A model generated the notes under the pieces. That model was given only the letters and a program-made list of their open reading frames with translations. It was not told where the DNA came from and did no database searches. Shown here piece after piece: positions 32,970-40,781 of a DNA stretch of 40,781 bases. The stretch is taken from the NCBI GenBank assembly GCA_003557085.1, contig PWPR01000069.1, positions 1 to 40,781 of the forward strand, in the 5' to 3' direction. The stretch's first letter is position 1. Each line of letters begins with the position of its first letter. This stretch comes from Clostridia bacterium. Lineage in GTDB: Bacteria > Bacillota > UBA994 > PWPR01. Made by a program: the position numbers and the translations under genes.

Positions 32970-34166
32970 TTAAAAGACCTTAACCTGTCTTTTTTCTGCG
33001 CTAGCAATGCCACTTTTATGAGCCTCATTTGCCACTGCATGCGCAACCGCATCAGCTACTTTTTTATTAAAGACATCTGGCACTATATATTCTGGAGTAA
33101 GTTCATCTTCTGGTATTATATTAGCGATAGCATAGGCTGCTGCTATTTTCATTTCTTCTGTAATACTAGAGGCTCGTGCTTGAAGTGCACCTTTGAAAAC
33201 TCCAGGGAATACTGAAACATTATTAATTTGATTTGGAAAATCGCTTCTCCCGGTTCCAACAACAAGTGCTCCTCCAGCAAAAGCATCTTCTGGATAAATT
33301 TCTGGCACTGGATTAGCCATAGCAAATATAATTGAATTATTATTCATAGACCCAACCATTTCTTTAGATAATAAGTTTCCTAAAGATAAACCTATGAAAA
33401 CATCTGCTCCTTTTACTGCTTCAGACAAGTTGCCCTTTTTCTTGTGCGGGTTTGTTATTACTGCAAGCTCTTCTTGCATGCCATTGTTTTTCTCTGCTCC
33501 AGGATACAAAATTCCATAAGAAGATACTAATGTCATATTTTTTACACCAGCATTTAGCAAAATCTTAGCAACAGCACTCCCTGCTGCACCTATGCCATTT
33601 ATAACAACTTTAACATCACTGATATCTCTTTTAGCTATCTTCAATGCGTTTATCAGAGCAGCTAAAACAATAACTGCTGTTCCATGCTGGTCATCATGAA
33701 ACACTGGAATATCAAGCTCTTCGCTTAATCTTCTCTCTATCTCAAAGCACCTTGGTGATGCAATATCTTCTAAGTTTATACCACCAAAAGTTGGTGATAT
33801 GTTCTTTACTATATTTACAATCTCATCTACATCTGTAGTATCTAAGCAAATAGGTACTGCATCAACCCCAGCAAATGCCTTAAATAGAGCAGCTTTGCCT
33901 TCCATTACAGGATACGCCCCTAAAGGACCTAGATCTCCCAATCCTAGCACAGCTGTTCCATCTGTTACAACAGCTACAAGATTCCCTCTATTAGTATACT
34001 TGTATACATCATCCGGGTTTTTAAATATCTCTTTACATGGCTCAGCAACACCAGGTGTATATGCTAATCCTAAATCTTCTTTATTTTGTATATTTGCTTT
34101 AAGCTTCATTTCGATTTTGCCCTTATTCTCTTCGTGAAACTTTAATGCCTTCTCCCTAAAATCCAT
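32970..34166 (-). CDS. NAD(P)-dependent malic enzyme (malate dehydrogenase, decarboxylating)
   Basis: About 398 residues, the short bacterial form. Features: TPGVAEPCKEI near residue 40, NLVAVVTDGTAVLGLGDLGP, NLEDIASPRCFEIE, FHDDQHGTAVIVLAALINAL (metal/malate site) and the Rossmann loop VINGIGAAGSA. It converts malate to pyruvate and CO2. The frame continues to 34229, but GGGAGG stands before the ATG at 34164-34166, which is the family's usual start. It stands alone, divergent from the prolyl oligopeptidase gene. Confidence 0.94.
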   Translation of the reverse strand: MDFREKALKFHEENKGKIEMKLKANIQNKEDLGLAYTPGVAEPCKEIFKNPDDVYKYTNRGNLVAVVTDGTAVLGLGDLGPLGAYPVMEGKAALFKAFAGVDAVPICLDTTDVDEIVNIVKNISPTFGGINLEDIASPRCFEIERRLSEELDIPVFHDDQHGTAVIVLAALINALKIAKRDISDVKVVINGIGAAGSAVAKILLNAGVKNMTLVSSYGILYPGAEKNNGMQEELAVITNPHKKKGNLSEAVKGADVFIGLSLGNLLSKEMVGSMNNNSIIFAMANPVPEIYPEDAFAGGALVVGTGRSDFPNQINNVSVFPGVFKGALQARASSITEEMKIAAAYAIANIIPEDELTPEYIVPDVFNKKVADAVAHAVANEAHKSGIASAEKRQVKVF

Positions 34167-34237
34167 AAGAATCCCTCCCAATTTTGTGTTCACTACAACT
34201 TCAATTATATATTCTACATCAAATTGCAAAACCTTTT

Positions 34238-34314
34238 ATTGTTTTACAGGATTTAATCATTTTTTAATGAATTAGATTGTTTTTGCAGGATTTTATCATT
34301 TTATAATGAATTAG
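34238..34314. repeat. Two tandem 38/39-bp repeats with an internal inverted repeat
   Basis: Unit 1 (34238-34275) and unit 2 (34276-34314) differ at a few positions. Each begins ATTGTTTT, contains CAGGATTT and ends TAATGAATTAG. Each contains TCATTTT-n-TAATGA, an inverted repeat TCATT/AATGA. Unit 2 also contains a TATAAT (34302-34307), a likely -10 for the gene at 34345. Tandem protein-binding sites between the two divergent promoters are a reasonable reading. Confidence 0.75.
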
Positions 34315-34344
34315 AAAGTATTACTGAATTGGAGGTACAAATCT

Positions 34345-36375
34345 ATGCAGAAATTTCGTATGGATAATGTAGTAGATAATTATCATGATACACTTATAGC
34401 TGATCCTTTTCGCTATCTTGAAGATCCTAACGATCCAGATACAGAAGAGTTTGTAAGCAAGCAAAATACTGAAACTAGGCAATACTTAAATGAATGCCCT
34501 GAACTTAATAACTATAGAGAAAGAATAAAAGAGCTTTGGAACTATGAAAAATTTTCTACACCTAAAAAATATGGTGATTATTTTTACTATTTTTATAATG
34601 ATGGGCTTAGTAATCAGCCAAAATTTATGCGCTCAACAAGCCTTGATCTAGATCAGGCAGAAATAGTCTTAGACCTAAACAAAATAGATGAGAGTGGGCA
34701 AACTGCTCTTAGTAGCTACTCTGTCAGTCCAAATGGTAGATATCTTGCTTACGGATTATCTGTTAGTGGTAGTGATTGGCAAACAATCTTAGTCAAAGAC
34801 ATTGAAACTGGCCAGGACTTAGCAGATGAAATTAGATGGTGTAAGTTTACTACACTTCCTTGGGTAGAAAACGATTCAGGTTTTTATTACTCGCGTTATC
34901 CAAATCCTAATTTGGTTAGTGAAGAAGACAGTAGTAAGTATAACAAAGTTTACTTTCACAAAATAGGATCACTTCAATCTGAGGATGAAATTATTGTTCA
35001 AGATGAGAATCCAAATAAGAGTTTTCGTCTTGAAATTTCAAAAGATTACAAACATATGATTCTTAATGTTTCAAAAGGTTCGTCTTCAGCTAATAACATT
35101 TGGTACAAAAGCATTGATAGTGAAGAATGTTTTACACCATTGATTGATACTGACTCAATCTCTCAGTTTTTGGGAGCTAAAAAAGATACCCTTTATTTTC
35201 TCACTAATGACTGTGCCCCCAGAAGAAGAGTAATTGCCATTGATCTTAACAATAAGGAAAAAGAAAACTGGCTTACTATAGTACCCGAGGGAATGGACGT
35301 AATCACTAATGCCGTAATGACTAACGAAGCCTTTGCCCTGGAGATAATGCATAATGCTCATCATCAAATAATGCTTTATAGCCATTCAGGTCAATTTATA
35401 AAAAGAATTGAACTACCTACTTTAGGGGCTATAACTGAGATAAATGCTGATTATGAGCAAAATCGCTTTTTCTTTGATTTTGCTTCTTACCTATATCCGC
35501 ATTCAATTTTTTCATGCAACATAGATAAAGGCAAGGCTCAACCACTATGGCAACCAGATATAGATTTTGATTTTAATGAATATGAAACATATCAAATATT
35601 TTACCCATCAAAGGATGGCACAGAAATACCTATGTTTATCAGCCATAAAAGAGGTCTTGAAAAAAATGGTCAAAACAAAACCTTCCTTTACGGCTATGGT
35701 GGCTTTAATGTTCCCAGAATACCAGAATTTAAAGCAAGTGACTTAGCTTGGCTTGAAAAAGGCCATATTTTTGCTGTTGCAAACCTCAGAGGTGGAAGTG
35801 AGTTTGGAGAAGAATGGCACCAAGCTGGTATGCTTGAGAAGAAGCATAATGTTTTTGATGATTTCATTGGTGCTGCAGAGTTTCTAATTAGGGAGGGCTA
35901 CACCACTAATAACAGGCTTGCTATTAAAGGAAGAAGCAATGGCGGCTTGTTAACGGCTGCATGTATGCTACAAAGACCAGACCTTTATGGAGCCGTAATC
36001 TCTCAAGTGCCTGTAATTGATATGTTTAGATATCATAAGTTCACTGTAGGAAGGTTTTGGATACCTGAATATGGCAATGCAGAGACTAACCCTAAACACT
36101 TTAGTTTCATGAATAAATACTCTCCACTACACAATATTAGGTTTGGCACTATTTATCCACCATTAATGATAGTAACTGCCAAAACAGATGATAGAGTAGT
36201 ACCAATGCATTCATATAAGTTTGCAGCTGCCTTGCAAACAGTTAATTTAGGAGATAATCCAATCTTATTAAGAGTTGAGTTTGGTGCAGGACATGGTAGT
36301 GGTAAACCTACAAATCTTCTAATTGAAGAAGAAGCTGACATTTATACATTTATAGAAAACACACTTAAAAACTAG
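34345..36375 (+). CDS. Prolyl oligopeptidase (S9A)
   Basis: 676 residues, the usual POP size. An N-terminal seven-bladed propeller (about 60-400) follows a start DNYHDTLIADPFRYLEDP typical of the family. The alpha/beta hydrolase domain has the nucleophile S531 in KGRSNGGLL, the acidic residue in TDDRVVP (about 615-616) and H650 in GAGHGSGKP; oxyanion residues lie in LYGYGGF. It cuts short peptides after proline. No signal peptide is visible, so it is cytoplasmic. The start ATG follows GGAGG, and the stop overlaps the binding site of the next gene. Confidence 0.95.
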   Translation: MQKFRMDNVVDNYHDTLIADPFRYLEDPNDPDTEEFVSKQNTETRQYLNECPELNNYRERIKELWNYEKFSTPKKYGDYFYYFYNDGLSNQPKFMRSTSLDLDQAEIVLDLNKIDESGQTALSSYSVSPNGRYLAYGLSVSGSDWQTILVKDIETGQDLADEIRWCKFTTLPWVENDSGFYYSRYPNPNLVSEEDSSKYNKVYFHKIGSLQSEDEIIVQDENPNKSFRLEISKDYKHMILNVSKGSSSANNIWYKSIDSEECFTPLIDTDSISQFLGAKKDTLYFLTNDCAPRRRVIAIDLNNKEKENWLTIVPEGMDVITNAVMTNEAFALEIMHNAHHQIMLYSHSGQFIKRIELPTLGAITEINADYEQNRFFFDFASYLYPHSIFSCNIDKGKAQPLWQPDIDFDFNEYETYQIFYPSKDGTEIPMFISHKRGLEKNGQNKTFLYGYGGFNVPRIPEFKASDLAWLEKGHIFAVANLRGGSEFGEEWHQAGMLEKKHNVFDDFIGAAEFLIREGYTTNNRLAIKGRSNGGLLTAACMLQRPDLYGAVISQVPVIDMFRYHKFTVGRFWIPEYGNAETNPKHFSFMNKYSPLHNIRFGTIYPPLMIVTAKTDDRVVPMHSYKFAAALQTVNLGDNPILLRVEFGAGHGSGKPTNLLIEEEADIYTFIENTLKN

Positions 36376-36388
36376 GAGGTAGTAAATT

Positions 36389-37954
36389 ATGAGCTTTGAA
36401 AGTAAAGTTGATCAGATTTTTGAACGTTGGAACAAGCAGGATTGCCCTGGTGCTGCAATTGCAGTAGCAAAAGGCAATGAGATTGTCTTCAAAAAAGGCT
36501 ATGGAAATGCTAGCCTTGAATATGATGTTCCCATCACACCTGAAACGATTTTCCATGTAGCTTCTGTATCAAAACAGTTTACAGCTTTTGCAATAGCACT
36601 TTTAGCTTCAGAAGGACAAGTTGATTTAGATGCAGAAATCCAAGAGTACATTCCTGAAATGCCAAGATTTAATAAACCTATTATTGTAAGACACTTAATA
36701 CACCATGTTAGTGGGCTCAGAGATCAGTGGCAGCTTTTAGTACTAAGTGGGTTTAGAATGGATGATGTAATAACACATGACCATGTTATGAAATTAACCC
36801 TAAAGCAAAAAGACCTCAATTTTGACCCAGGAGCTGAATTCCTCTATTCAAACACAGGCTATACATTAATGGCTGAGATAGTAAAAAGAGTAACGGGTAA
36901 AGACTTAGCTCAGTTTTGTAAAGAGAGAATTTTCAAGCCACTAAAAATGGATCATACTCATTTCCATCTAGATCATGAAATGATTGTTAAGAATAGAGCA
37001 TACTCTTATGCACCTCATTATGATTACTTTAAGAAAAGAGTATTAAGTTATGCCAATATTGGAGCGACTAGTCTGTTTACAAATGTCTTTGACTTGGTTA
37101 AATGGTCTAATAATTTTGAGAATCCAGTTGTAGGTGACAAAGCACTGATGCAACAAATGCAAGAAGTGTTTACACTTAATAATGGAAAAGAAATTGATTA
37201 TGCTTTTGGCTTAAGAGTTAGTGAGTATCGGGAAAAGAAGACTATTGCTCATGGTGGAGCAGATGCTGGCTTTAGAACACATTTTATTAAGTTCCCAGAA
37301 GAAGATTTAACAATAGTAGTTTTAACCAATGTTAATATTTCTAAACCTGAGCAATTGGCACTAAGAGTGGCAGATCTTTATATTTTTGACGATCAACTCG
37401 AAAAAGAAACGGATACTTACCCACCTGTTAGCACTCAAGACATAGAAGGATCTTACTTAATGGGACCTGGTATGATTGTCAACATAACCAAAGAGAACAA
37501 TACTTATTACATTGAACTTCCAAGAACTGAACTATCCACTCTAACTAAAGTTGCTGATAATGAATACATGATTGATATTATTGGCGAAAGGTTATTAACA
37601 AGATATGATGATCAGGGCAATGTAGAAATCTCTCTTGAACATGTTTTTGGAAGAGAAACAATCGCTCCAAAAATCGAAACTAGGCATCTTGGCGAGCGCA
37701 ACCTAGAAGATTATGTCGGCACTTATTATAGTGAAGAACTAGCTACAACTTATCATATTTCTTTAGAAGATGAAAAACTATTCATATCACATATTAAAAT
37801 GAATGAAATGCCTTTAATTATGCTCAAAAAAGATAAGTTTGAAGGTCTTAATAGTTTTGGTCAACTTGAATTTGTAAGAAATGATATAAACAAAGTAGAG
37901 ATGTTTAAGCTTACTGGTGGCAGAGTCCGAAATATTGTTTTTGATAAAATTTAA
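36389..37954 (+). CDS. Serine hydrolase of the beta-lactamase/PBP4* fold with C-terminal domain
   Basis: 521 residues. The penicillin-binding fold occupies about 1-340: S59-V-S-K62 (SxxK), Y153-S-N155 (YxN) and HGG in IAHGGADAG. A C-terminal beta-rich domain (about 345-521) follows, as in class C-like serine hydrolases and D-aminopeptidases. No signal peptide is visible, so resistance to external beta-lactams is unlikely; peptide or ester hydrolysis is more probable. It follows prolyl oligopeptidase by 13 bases, so the two may be jointly used in peptide breakdown. Confidence 0.88.
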   Translation: MSFESKVDQIFERWNKQDCPGAAIAVAKGNEIVFKKGYGNASLEYDVPITPETIFHVASVSKQFTAFAIALLASEGQVDLDAEIQEYIPEMPRFNKPIIVRHLIHHVSGLRDQWQLLVLSGFRMDDVITHDHVMKLTLKQKDLNFDPGAEFLYSNTGYTLMAEIVKRVTGKDLAQFCKERIFKPLKMDHTHFHLDHEMIVKNRAYSYAPHYDYFKKRVLSYANIGATSLFTNVFDLVKWSNNFENPVVGDKALMQQMQEVFTLNNGKEIDYAFGLRVSEYREKKTIAHGGADAGFRTHFIKFPEEDLTIVVLTNVNISKPEQLALRVADLYIFDDQLEKETDTYPPVSTQDIEGSYLMGPGMIVNITKENNTYYIELPRTELSTLTKVADNEYMIDIIGERLLTRYDDQGNVEISLEHVFGRETIAPKIETRHLGERNLEDYVGTYYSEELATTYHISLEDEKLFISHIKMNEMPLIMLKKDKFEGLNSFGQLEFVRNDINKVEMFKLTGGRVRNIVFDKI

Positions 37955-37967
37955 TATCTAATCTACA

Positions 37968-38046
37968 AATCCCCTCACCCTAGCTAATAGTCACACCCAG
38001 GATTTATCTTATTCCATGGAACAGCTATAGCTAGTTTGAGGGGATT
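37968..38046. terminator. Long imperfect inverted repeat between convergent genes, probable terminator
   Basis: AATCCCCTCA (37968-37977) and TGAGGGGATT (38037-38046) form a 10-bp outer stem; CTAGCTA (37980-37986) and TAGCTAG (about 38028-38034) extend it inside. The 40-base centre includes TTCCATGGAA, itself a palindrome. It lies between convergent genes. Neither side has a strong T run. Confidence 0.5.
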
Positions 38047-38052
38047 AAAGTT

Positions 38053-38610
38053 CTAAACTTCTAGTTTCAATACTCTTCTAATTAAATCACTAACTCTCCT
38101 ATAAAGGAGCATTGTCATTGCTGTACTTATTATGCCTCTCAAAATATTAAAAGGAATTACTGCTGACTTCACTAAAGGCAATATATTATCAGTTGGAATA
38201 CCCCAAATAGGTAATGCAATATGAATGTTTATATACACAGCTGCAATAGTGAAGACTACTGTCCCAACAATCATTCCAATAAGTGCACCTACCTTGTTCT
38301 TCTTAACCTTATGATAGATAATTGTTGCTGTTAACATAAATACTAGAGTTGTGCTCCAATTCATGAAAGTTCCAATCAAACCACTTTGACTTCTTGTAAT
38401 GAAGTACAAAAGATTTTTTACTGTTACCATAAAAATACCTGCAACTGGACCTAGAGCAAATGAGCCGATTAAAATTGGCACATCTGAGAAATCATAAGTA
38501 AGAAAAGGCGCAGCTTGTAAAAGTGGGAATTTAGGAAACCACATCAGAGCTGTAGCCATAGCAGCAAACAAAGCAATAGCGACCATAGTTTTTGTTGACA
38601 TCTTTGACAT
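38053..38610 (-). CDS. ribU: Riboflavin-specific ECF transporter S component
   Basis: 185 residues with five or six membrane helices. Family signs are the N-terminal TMVAIALFAAMATALMWFP, the LTYDFSDVPILIGSFALGP segment and a GxxxG-rich middle. RibU binds riboflavin with high affinity and works with the shared EcfA/A'/T module, which is not in this window. The FMN riboswitch directly upstream confirms the flavin link. ATG at 38608-38610 follows GGAGGTAT. Confidence 0.95.
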   Translation of the reverse strand: MSKMSTKTMVAIALFAAMATALMWFPKFPLLQAAPFLTYDFSDVPILIGSFALGPVAGIFMVTVKNLLYFITRSQSGLIGTFMNWSTTLVFMLTATIIYHKVKKNKVGALIGMIVGTVVFTIAAVYINIHIALPIWGIPTDNILPLVKSAVIPFNILRGIISTAMTMLLYRRVSDLIRRVLKLEV

Positions 38611-38642
38611 TAAAAGATACCTCCTTGTTATTCTTAGGGCAT

Positions 38643-38822
38643 AAAAAAAGCCCCAGATAACAATCTAGGGTTTACAAACGCAATATTTTGCGTCAATCTT
38701 CTTTCATCCGGACTATACCGTCGGCACTGGAATCTAACCAGTTCAGCTGTACTTTGTAGTGCACAGGTCGTGGGCTATACCACCGGTTGGGAATCGTTAC
38801 CTCACCCTACCCTGAAGATTGC
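38643..38822 (-). promoter_or_regulatory. FMN riboswitch (RFN element) with terminator
   Basis: The aptamer runs from 38822 to 38694 on the minus strand. P1 is closed by CAATCTTC and GAAGATTG (38694-38701), with conserved stretches AGGGTGAGGTAACGA-like, CCCACGACC and GTCCGGATGAAAGAAGA. The expression platform has a terminator stem AACCCTAGAT/ATCTGGGGCT (38649-38672) followed by seven T. A palindrome AACGCAATATTTTGCGTC lies between them. FMN binding should end transcription before ribU. Confidence 0.95.
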
Positions 38823-38836
38823 TATATTTCATGCTT

Positions 38837-38865
38837 ATTATAGGGATGTATCAACTACAAGTCAA
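38837..38865 (-). promoter_or_regulatory. SigA-type promoter of ribU
   Basis: On the minus strand, TTGACT (38860-38865) and TATAAT (38837-38842) stand 17 bases apart, directly ahead of the FMN aptamer. Confidence 0.88.
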
Positions 38866-38898
38866 GTGAAATTATTGCATATAATATATAATGTTTAA

Positions 38899-40302
38899 TC
38901 AATCCTTTATCTTCTTGACCTCTTCACTTGCAATTTCTGCATTTGATATTTTCTCAAACTTATCAGAAATCTTCTCAGTTGTAATATGTACATTTCTCAC
39001 ATCATCACTTACTCTTTCAATATGACTTTTTAACTTATTCCATCTTCTTCTATAACGCTTGAACTCTTCTCCCAGCTTATTTAACTCTACATGAATAATT
39101 GAAGCTAATCTTTCTCTTTCCATGTTTTGCAGCACCACTTGGATTGTAGTCATAACAGACATCAGAGTAGTTGGGGAAACAATCCAAACTCTTTTCTTTT
39201 GAGAATAGTTTACTAAGTCTTCATGATAAGCATATATCTCTGCAAAAACTGCCTCAGCTGGTATAAACATAATTGCTTGATTAGAAGTATGTTCTGGGAT
39301 TATATACCTATCAGCTATATTGTCAATATGACGTTTAACATTTAGTTTAAAGTCTCTTGTAGCTTGTGCTCTTTCATGCTCATGCAACTCTCTATCTATC
39401 ATCCTTCGATAGTTTTCTAAAGGAAACTTTGAATCTATTGCAACTAAACCCAATGGTTCTGGGGTCTTAAGAATAGCATCAGTAATTTTTCCATTAGGTA
39501 ATTTATGCTGCAATTCGTATACAGAATCATTCTTCTCACCAAAAACCGCTGCTAGAAGCTGTCCAAGTTGTACCTCTCCAAAAGTTCCCCTACTTTTTTT
39601 ATCTGTCAGAACATCTTGTAGAGACACAATATCACTAGATAAACTCTCAATTTTTCTTTGTGCCTCATCTATTTTACTAAGCCTAGCCAAAATTGATGAA
39701 AAAGTTTCATTTGTTTGTTTAAATCCTTCCATTAAACGCTCATCCACTTTTTCATTTATTGCATTTAAATGCTTTTCCATCTCCATTTTTAAGGATGAAA
39801 AATTCTCATTCAATTCTTTGGCAATCTCTTTTCTAAACTCTAAAATATTCCTAGTTAGCTCTTCTTTATTTGAAACTAAGTCTTTATTTAATTTACTTGC
39901 TAAGTTTGCAAAACTATCTCCTAAGCCCACTTCTAGCTTACCAAATCTTTCTGTGAGGTTGTTTTGAAAATCTCCCAACTTAGTTGCTACTAATTCATTT
40001 TGCTTTCCAATATCTTTTGAGACTTGTTCTCTAACTGTTGCTATACTGCTATCGATTTTTGAGTCAAACTTCATACTTTGCTTTTCATTTTGATTGCTTA
40101 TCTCTTTTTCAAGAATATCAATTCTCTTATTGACTTCTTGCTCAAAACTAGCAAACTTTTCATTAACTGACTGTCCTGCCTCTAAAGTTTTTGAAAACTC
40201 TTTATGAATCTTAGTCACTCTAGAGATTAAATAAATTGCTAAAAGAAGTCCTAGCGCTATACCACCAATTAAAATCGGGTACACATATAAATCATCTATC
40301 AT
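38899..40302 (-). CDS. rmuC: DNA recombination protein RmuC homologue
   Basis: About 467 residues. A single membrane helix (about 8-29) leads into a long coiled coil (about 40-230), followed by the RmuC domain: SRGTFGEVQLGQLLAAVF, IDSKFPLENYRRM, HIDNIADRYI, IMFIPAEAVFAEIYAY and VWIVSPTTLMSVMTTIQ. The core resembles a restriction-endonuclease fold; the E. coli protein limits inversions at short repeats. The frame opens at GTG 40311, but GAGGTG is spaced for the ATG at 40300-40302. It is read alone, divergent from the next gene. TTGACT at 40367-40372 with TATAAC at 40346-40351 is a weak promoter candidate. Confidence 0.93.
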   Translation of the reverse strand: MIDDLYVYPILIGGIALGLLLAIYLISRVTKIHKEFSKTLEAGQSVNEKFASFEQEVNKRIDILEKEISNQNEKQSMKFDSKIDSSIATVREQVSKDIGKQNELVATKLGDFQNNLTERFGKLEVGLGDSFANLASKLNKDLVSNKEELTRNILEFRKEIAKELNENFSSLKMEMEKHLNAINEKVDERLMEGFKQTNETFSSILARLSKIDEAQRKIESLSSDIVSLQDVLTDKKSRGTFGEVQLGQLLAAVFGEKNDSVYELQHKLPNGKITDAILKTPEPLGLVAIDSKFPLENYRRMIDRELHEHERAQATRDFKLNVKRHIDNIADRYIIPEHTSNQAIMFIPAEAVFAEIYAYHEDLVNYSQKKRVWIVSPTTLMSVMTTIQVVLQNMERERLASIIHVELNKLGEEFKRYRRRWNKLKSHIERVSDDVRNVHITTEKISDKFEKISNAEIASEEVKKIKD

Positions 40303-40430
40303 CCACTTCACCTCACAGTTTTTATGTTCAACACTTCTTATTATTGTTATAATTATCTTATAAACTAGTCAAGCTAGCAAATAAAAATGATTTATTAACT
40401 TATTTTTTTTGATAAAGGAGTGCATTAACC

Positions 40431-40781
40431 ATGCGAAAGGCTTTAGACACTTTGACAAAGTATGTTTTTAGTCATGATAACAACAGCTCAAACCAAGTTG
40501 AAAGTAAGATTGCAGTATTTACTATTATCTTTGCTTTGCTCAATAGTTTATTGCTTCTTTTAACTAATGAAAGTGTTGTTATTAATTATCCTCTATTTAT
40601 GGCCTCTTTTATCTTATTAGCTGTTACCTTCTTCTCTACTTTGCTTATGCTTGCTAATATTGATTTAAGAATCTTAGCAAATATTAGCCTAGGCACATTA
40701 GGCATTATATACATCCCAATAATGTGGGTTTTCTCTGGTGGATTATATGGAATAGCTCCTATCATAATGTTTTTGCTTATT
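40431..40781 (+). CDS. N-terminus of a multi-spanning membrane protein (cut by window end)
   Basis: 117 codons are visible and the frame is still open. ATG at 40431 follows AAAGGAG (40414-40420). After a polar 25-residue start come hydrophobic segments at about 27-46, 54-75, 82-101 and 105-117, with GGLYGIAPIIMF near the end. Such a multi-helix N-terminus is common in sensor histidine kinases and GGDEF proteins, but the informative part lies outside the window, so no function is assigned. Confidence 0.75.
   Translation, partial: MRKALDTLTKYVFSHDNNSSNQVESKIAVFTIIFALLNSLLLLLTNESVVINYPLFMASFILLAVTFFSTLLMLANIDLRILANISLGTLGIIYIPIMWVFSGGLYGIAPIIMFLLI

Noticed and set aside
36389..37954. Reading the beta-lactamase-fold gene as an antibiotic resistance gene
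   Set aside because: No signal peptide, an extra C-terminal domain and placement behind prolyl oligopeptidase fit a cytoplasmic peptidase or esterase better.
1..40781. CRISPR arrays, tRNA, rRNA, transposases or phage genes
   Set aside because: I looked for spaced direct repeats, tRNA cloverleaf signatures and transposase or integrase motifs and found none that could be supported.

Overview
The window reads as a stretch of chromosome from a low-GC, Gram-positive-type bacterium (Bacillota, most like anaerobic Clostridia or a related class). The grounds are the AT-rich sequence, strong GGAGG-type ribosome binding sites, many TTG/GTG starts, a T-box before serS, an FMN riboswitch before ribU, a SigB-type sigma factor with partner-switch regulators, PepV, and the gene order fba-fsa-glpX-rho. 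The species cannot be named from sequence alone. No rRNA, tRNA, CRISPR array, insertion sequence or prophage was seen; it looks like core chromosome with a few odd genes.

Layout. 1-2900 (+): the end of a TldE/PmbA-type protein, a DegV protein and a DUF1361 membrane protein. 2999-5215 (-): serS under T-box control, followed by a DUF975 membrane protein. 5319-9443 (+): a class I aminotransferase, then a GT51 glycosyltransferase, a DEDDh exonuclease and the dipeptidase PepV in close order. 9533-12818 (-): a class IV aminotransferase, a small membrane protein broken by a frameshift, and an ABC-F ATPase. 12884-13837 (+): an APH/choline-kinase-like protein that has lost its catalytic residues; its stop codon overlaps that of ridA. 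13834-15487 (-): an MFS transporter and ridA. 15488-16011 holds promoters and a gene remnant.

16012-20852 (-): a membrane-anchored beta-propeller protein, DUF3343, MscS, DUF951, WalJ and HtrA. 20936-22764 (-): a fused STAS plus HATPase regulator, a SigB-like sigma factor and a DUF948 protein, which together look like a self-contained stress-response switch. 22863-26705 (-): metK, an O-methyltransferase with its MarR regulator and a clear operator, and an M20 amidohydrolase. 26749-27819 (-): two adjacent envelope proteins sharing a C-terminal GWPVG domain. 27966-32847 (-): fba, fsa, glpX, rho and a ferredoxin-type aldo/keto reductase. 32970-34166 (-): malic enzyme. 34345-37954 (+): prolyl oligopeptidase and a beta-lactamase-fold hydrolase. 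38053-38865 (-): ribU with its FMN riboswitch. 38899-40302 (-): rmuC. 40431-end (+): the start of a multi-spanning membrane protein.

Working together: fba, fsa and glpX handle fructose-phosphate interconversion and gluconeogenesis, with malic enzyme nearby as a link between C4 acids and pyruvate. PepV, prolyl oligopeptidase, the M20 hydrolase and several aminotransferases suggest a peptide and amino-acid user (inference). The most unusual items are the STAS-HATPase fusion, the degenerate kinase-fold protein, the frameshifted membrane gene, the duplicated GWPVG domain and the 38/39-bp tandem repeat between malic enzyme and prolyl oligopeptidase.
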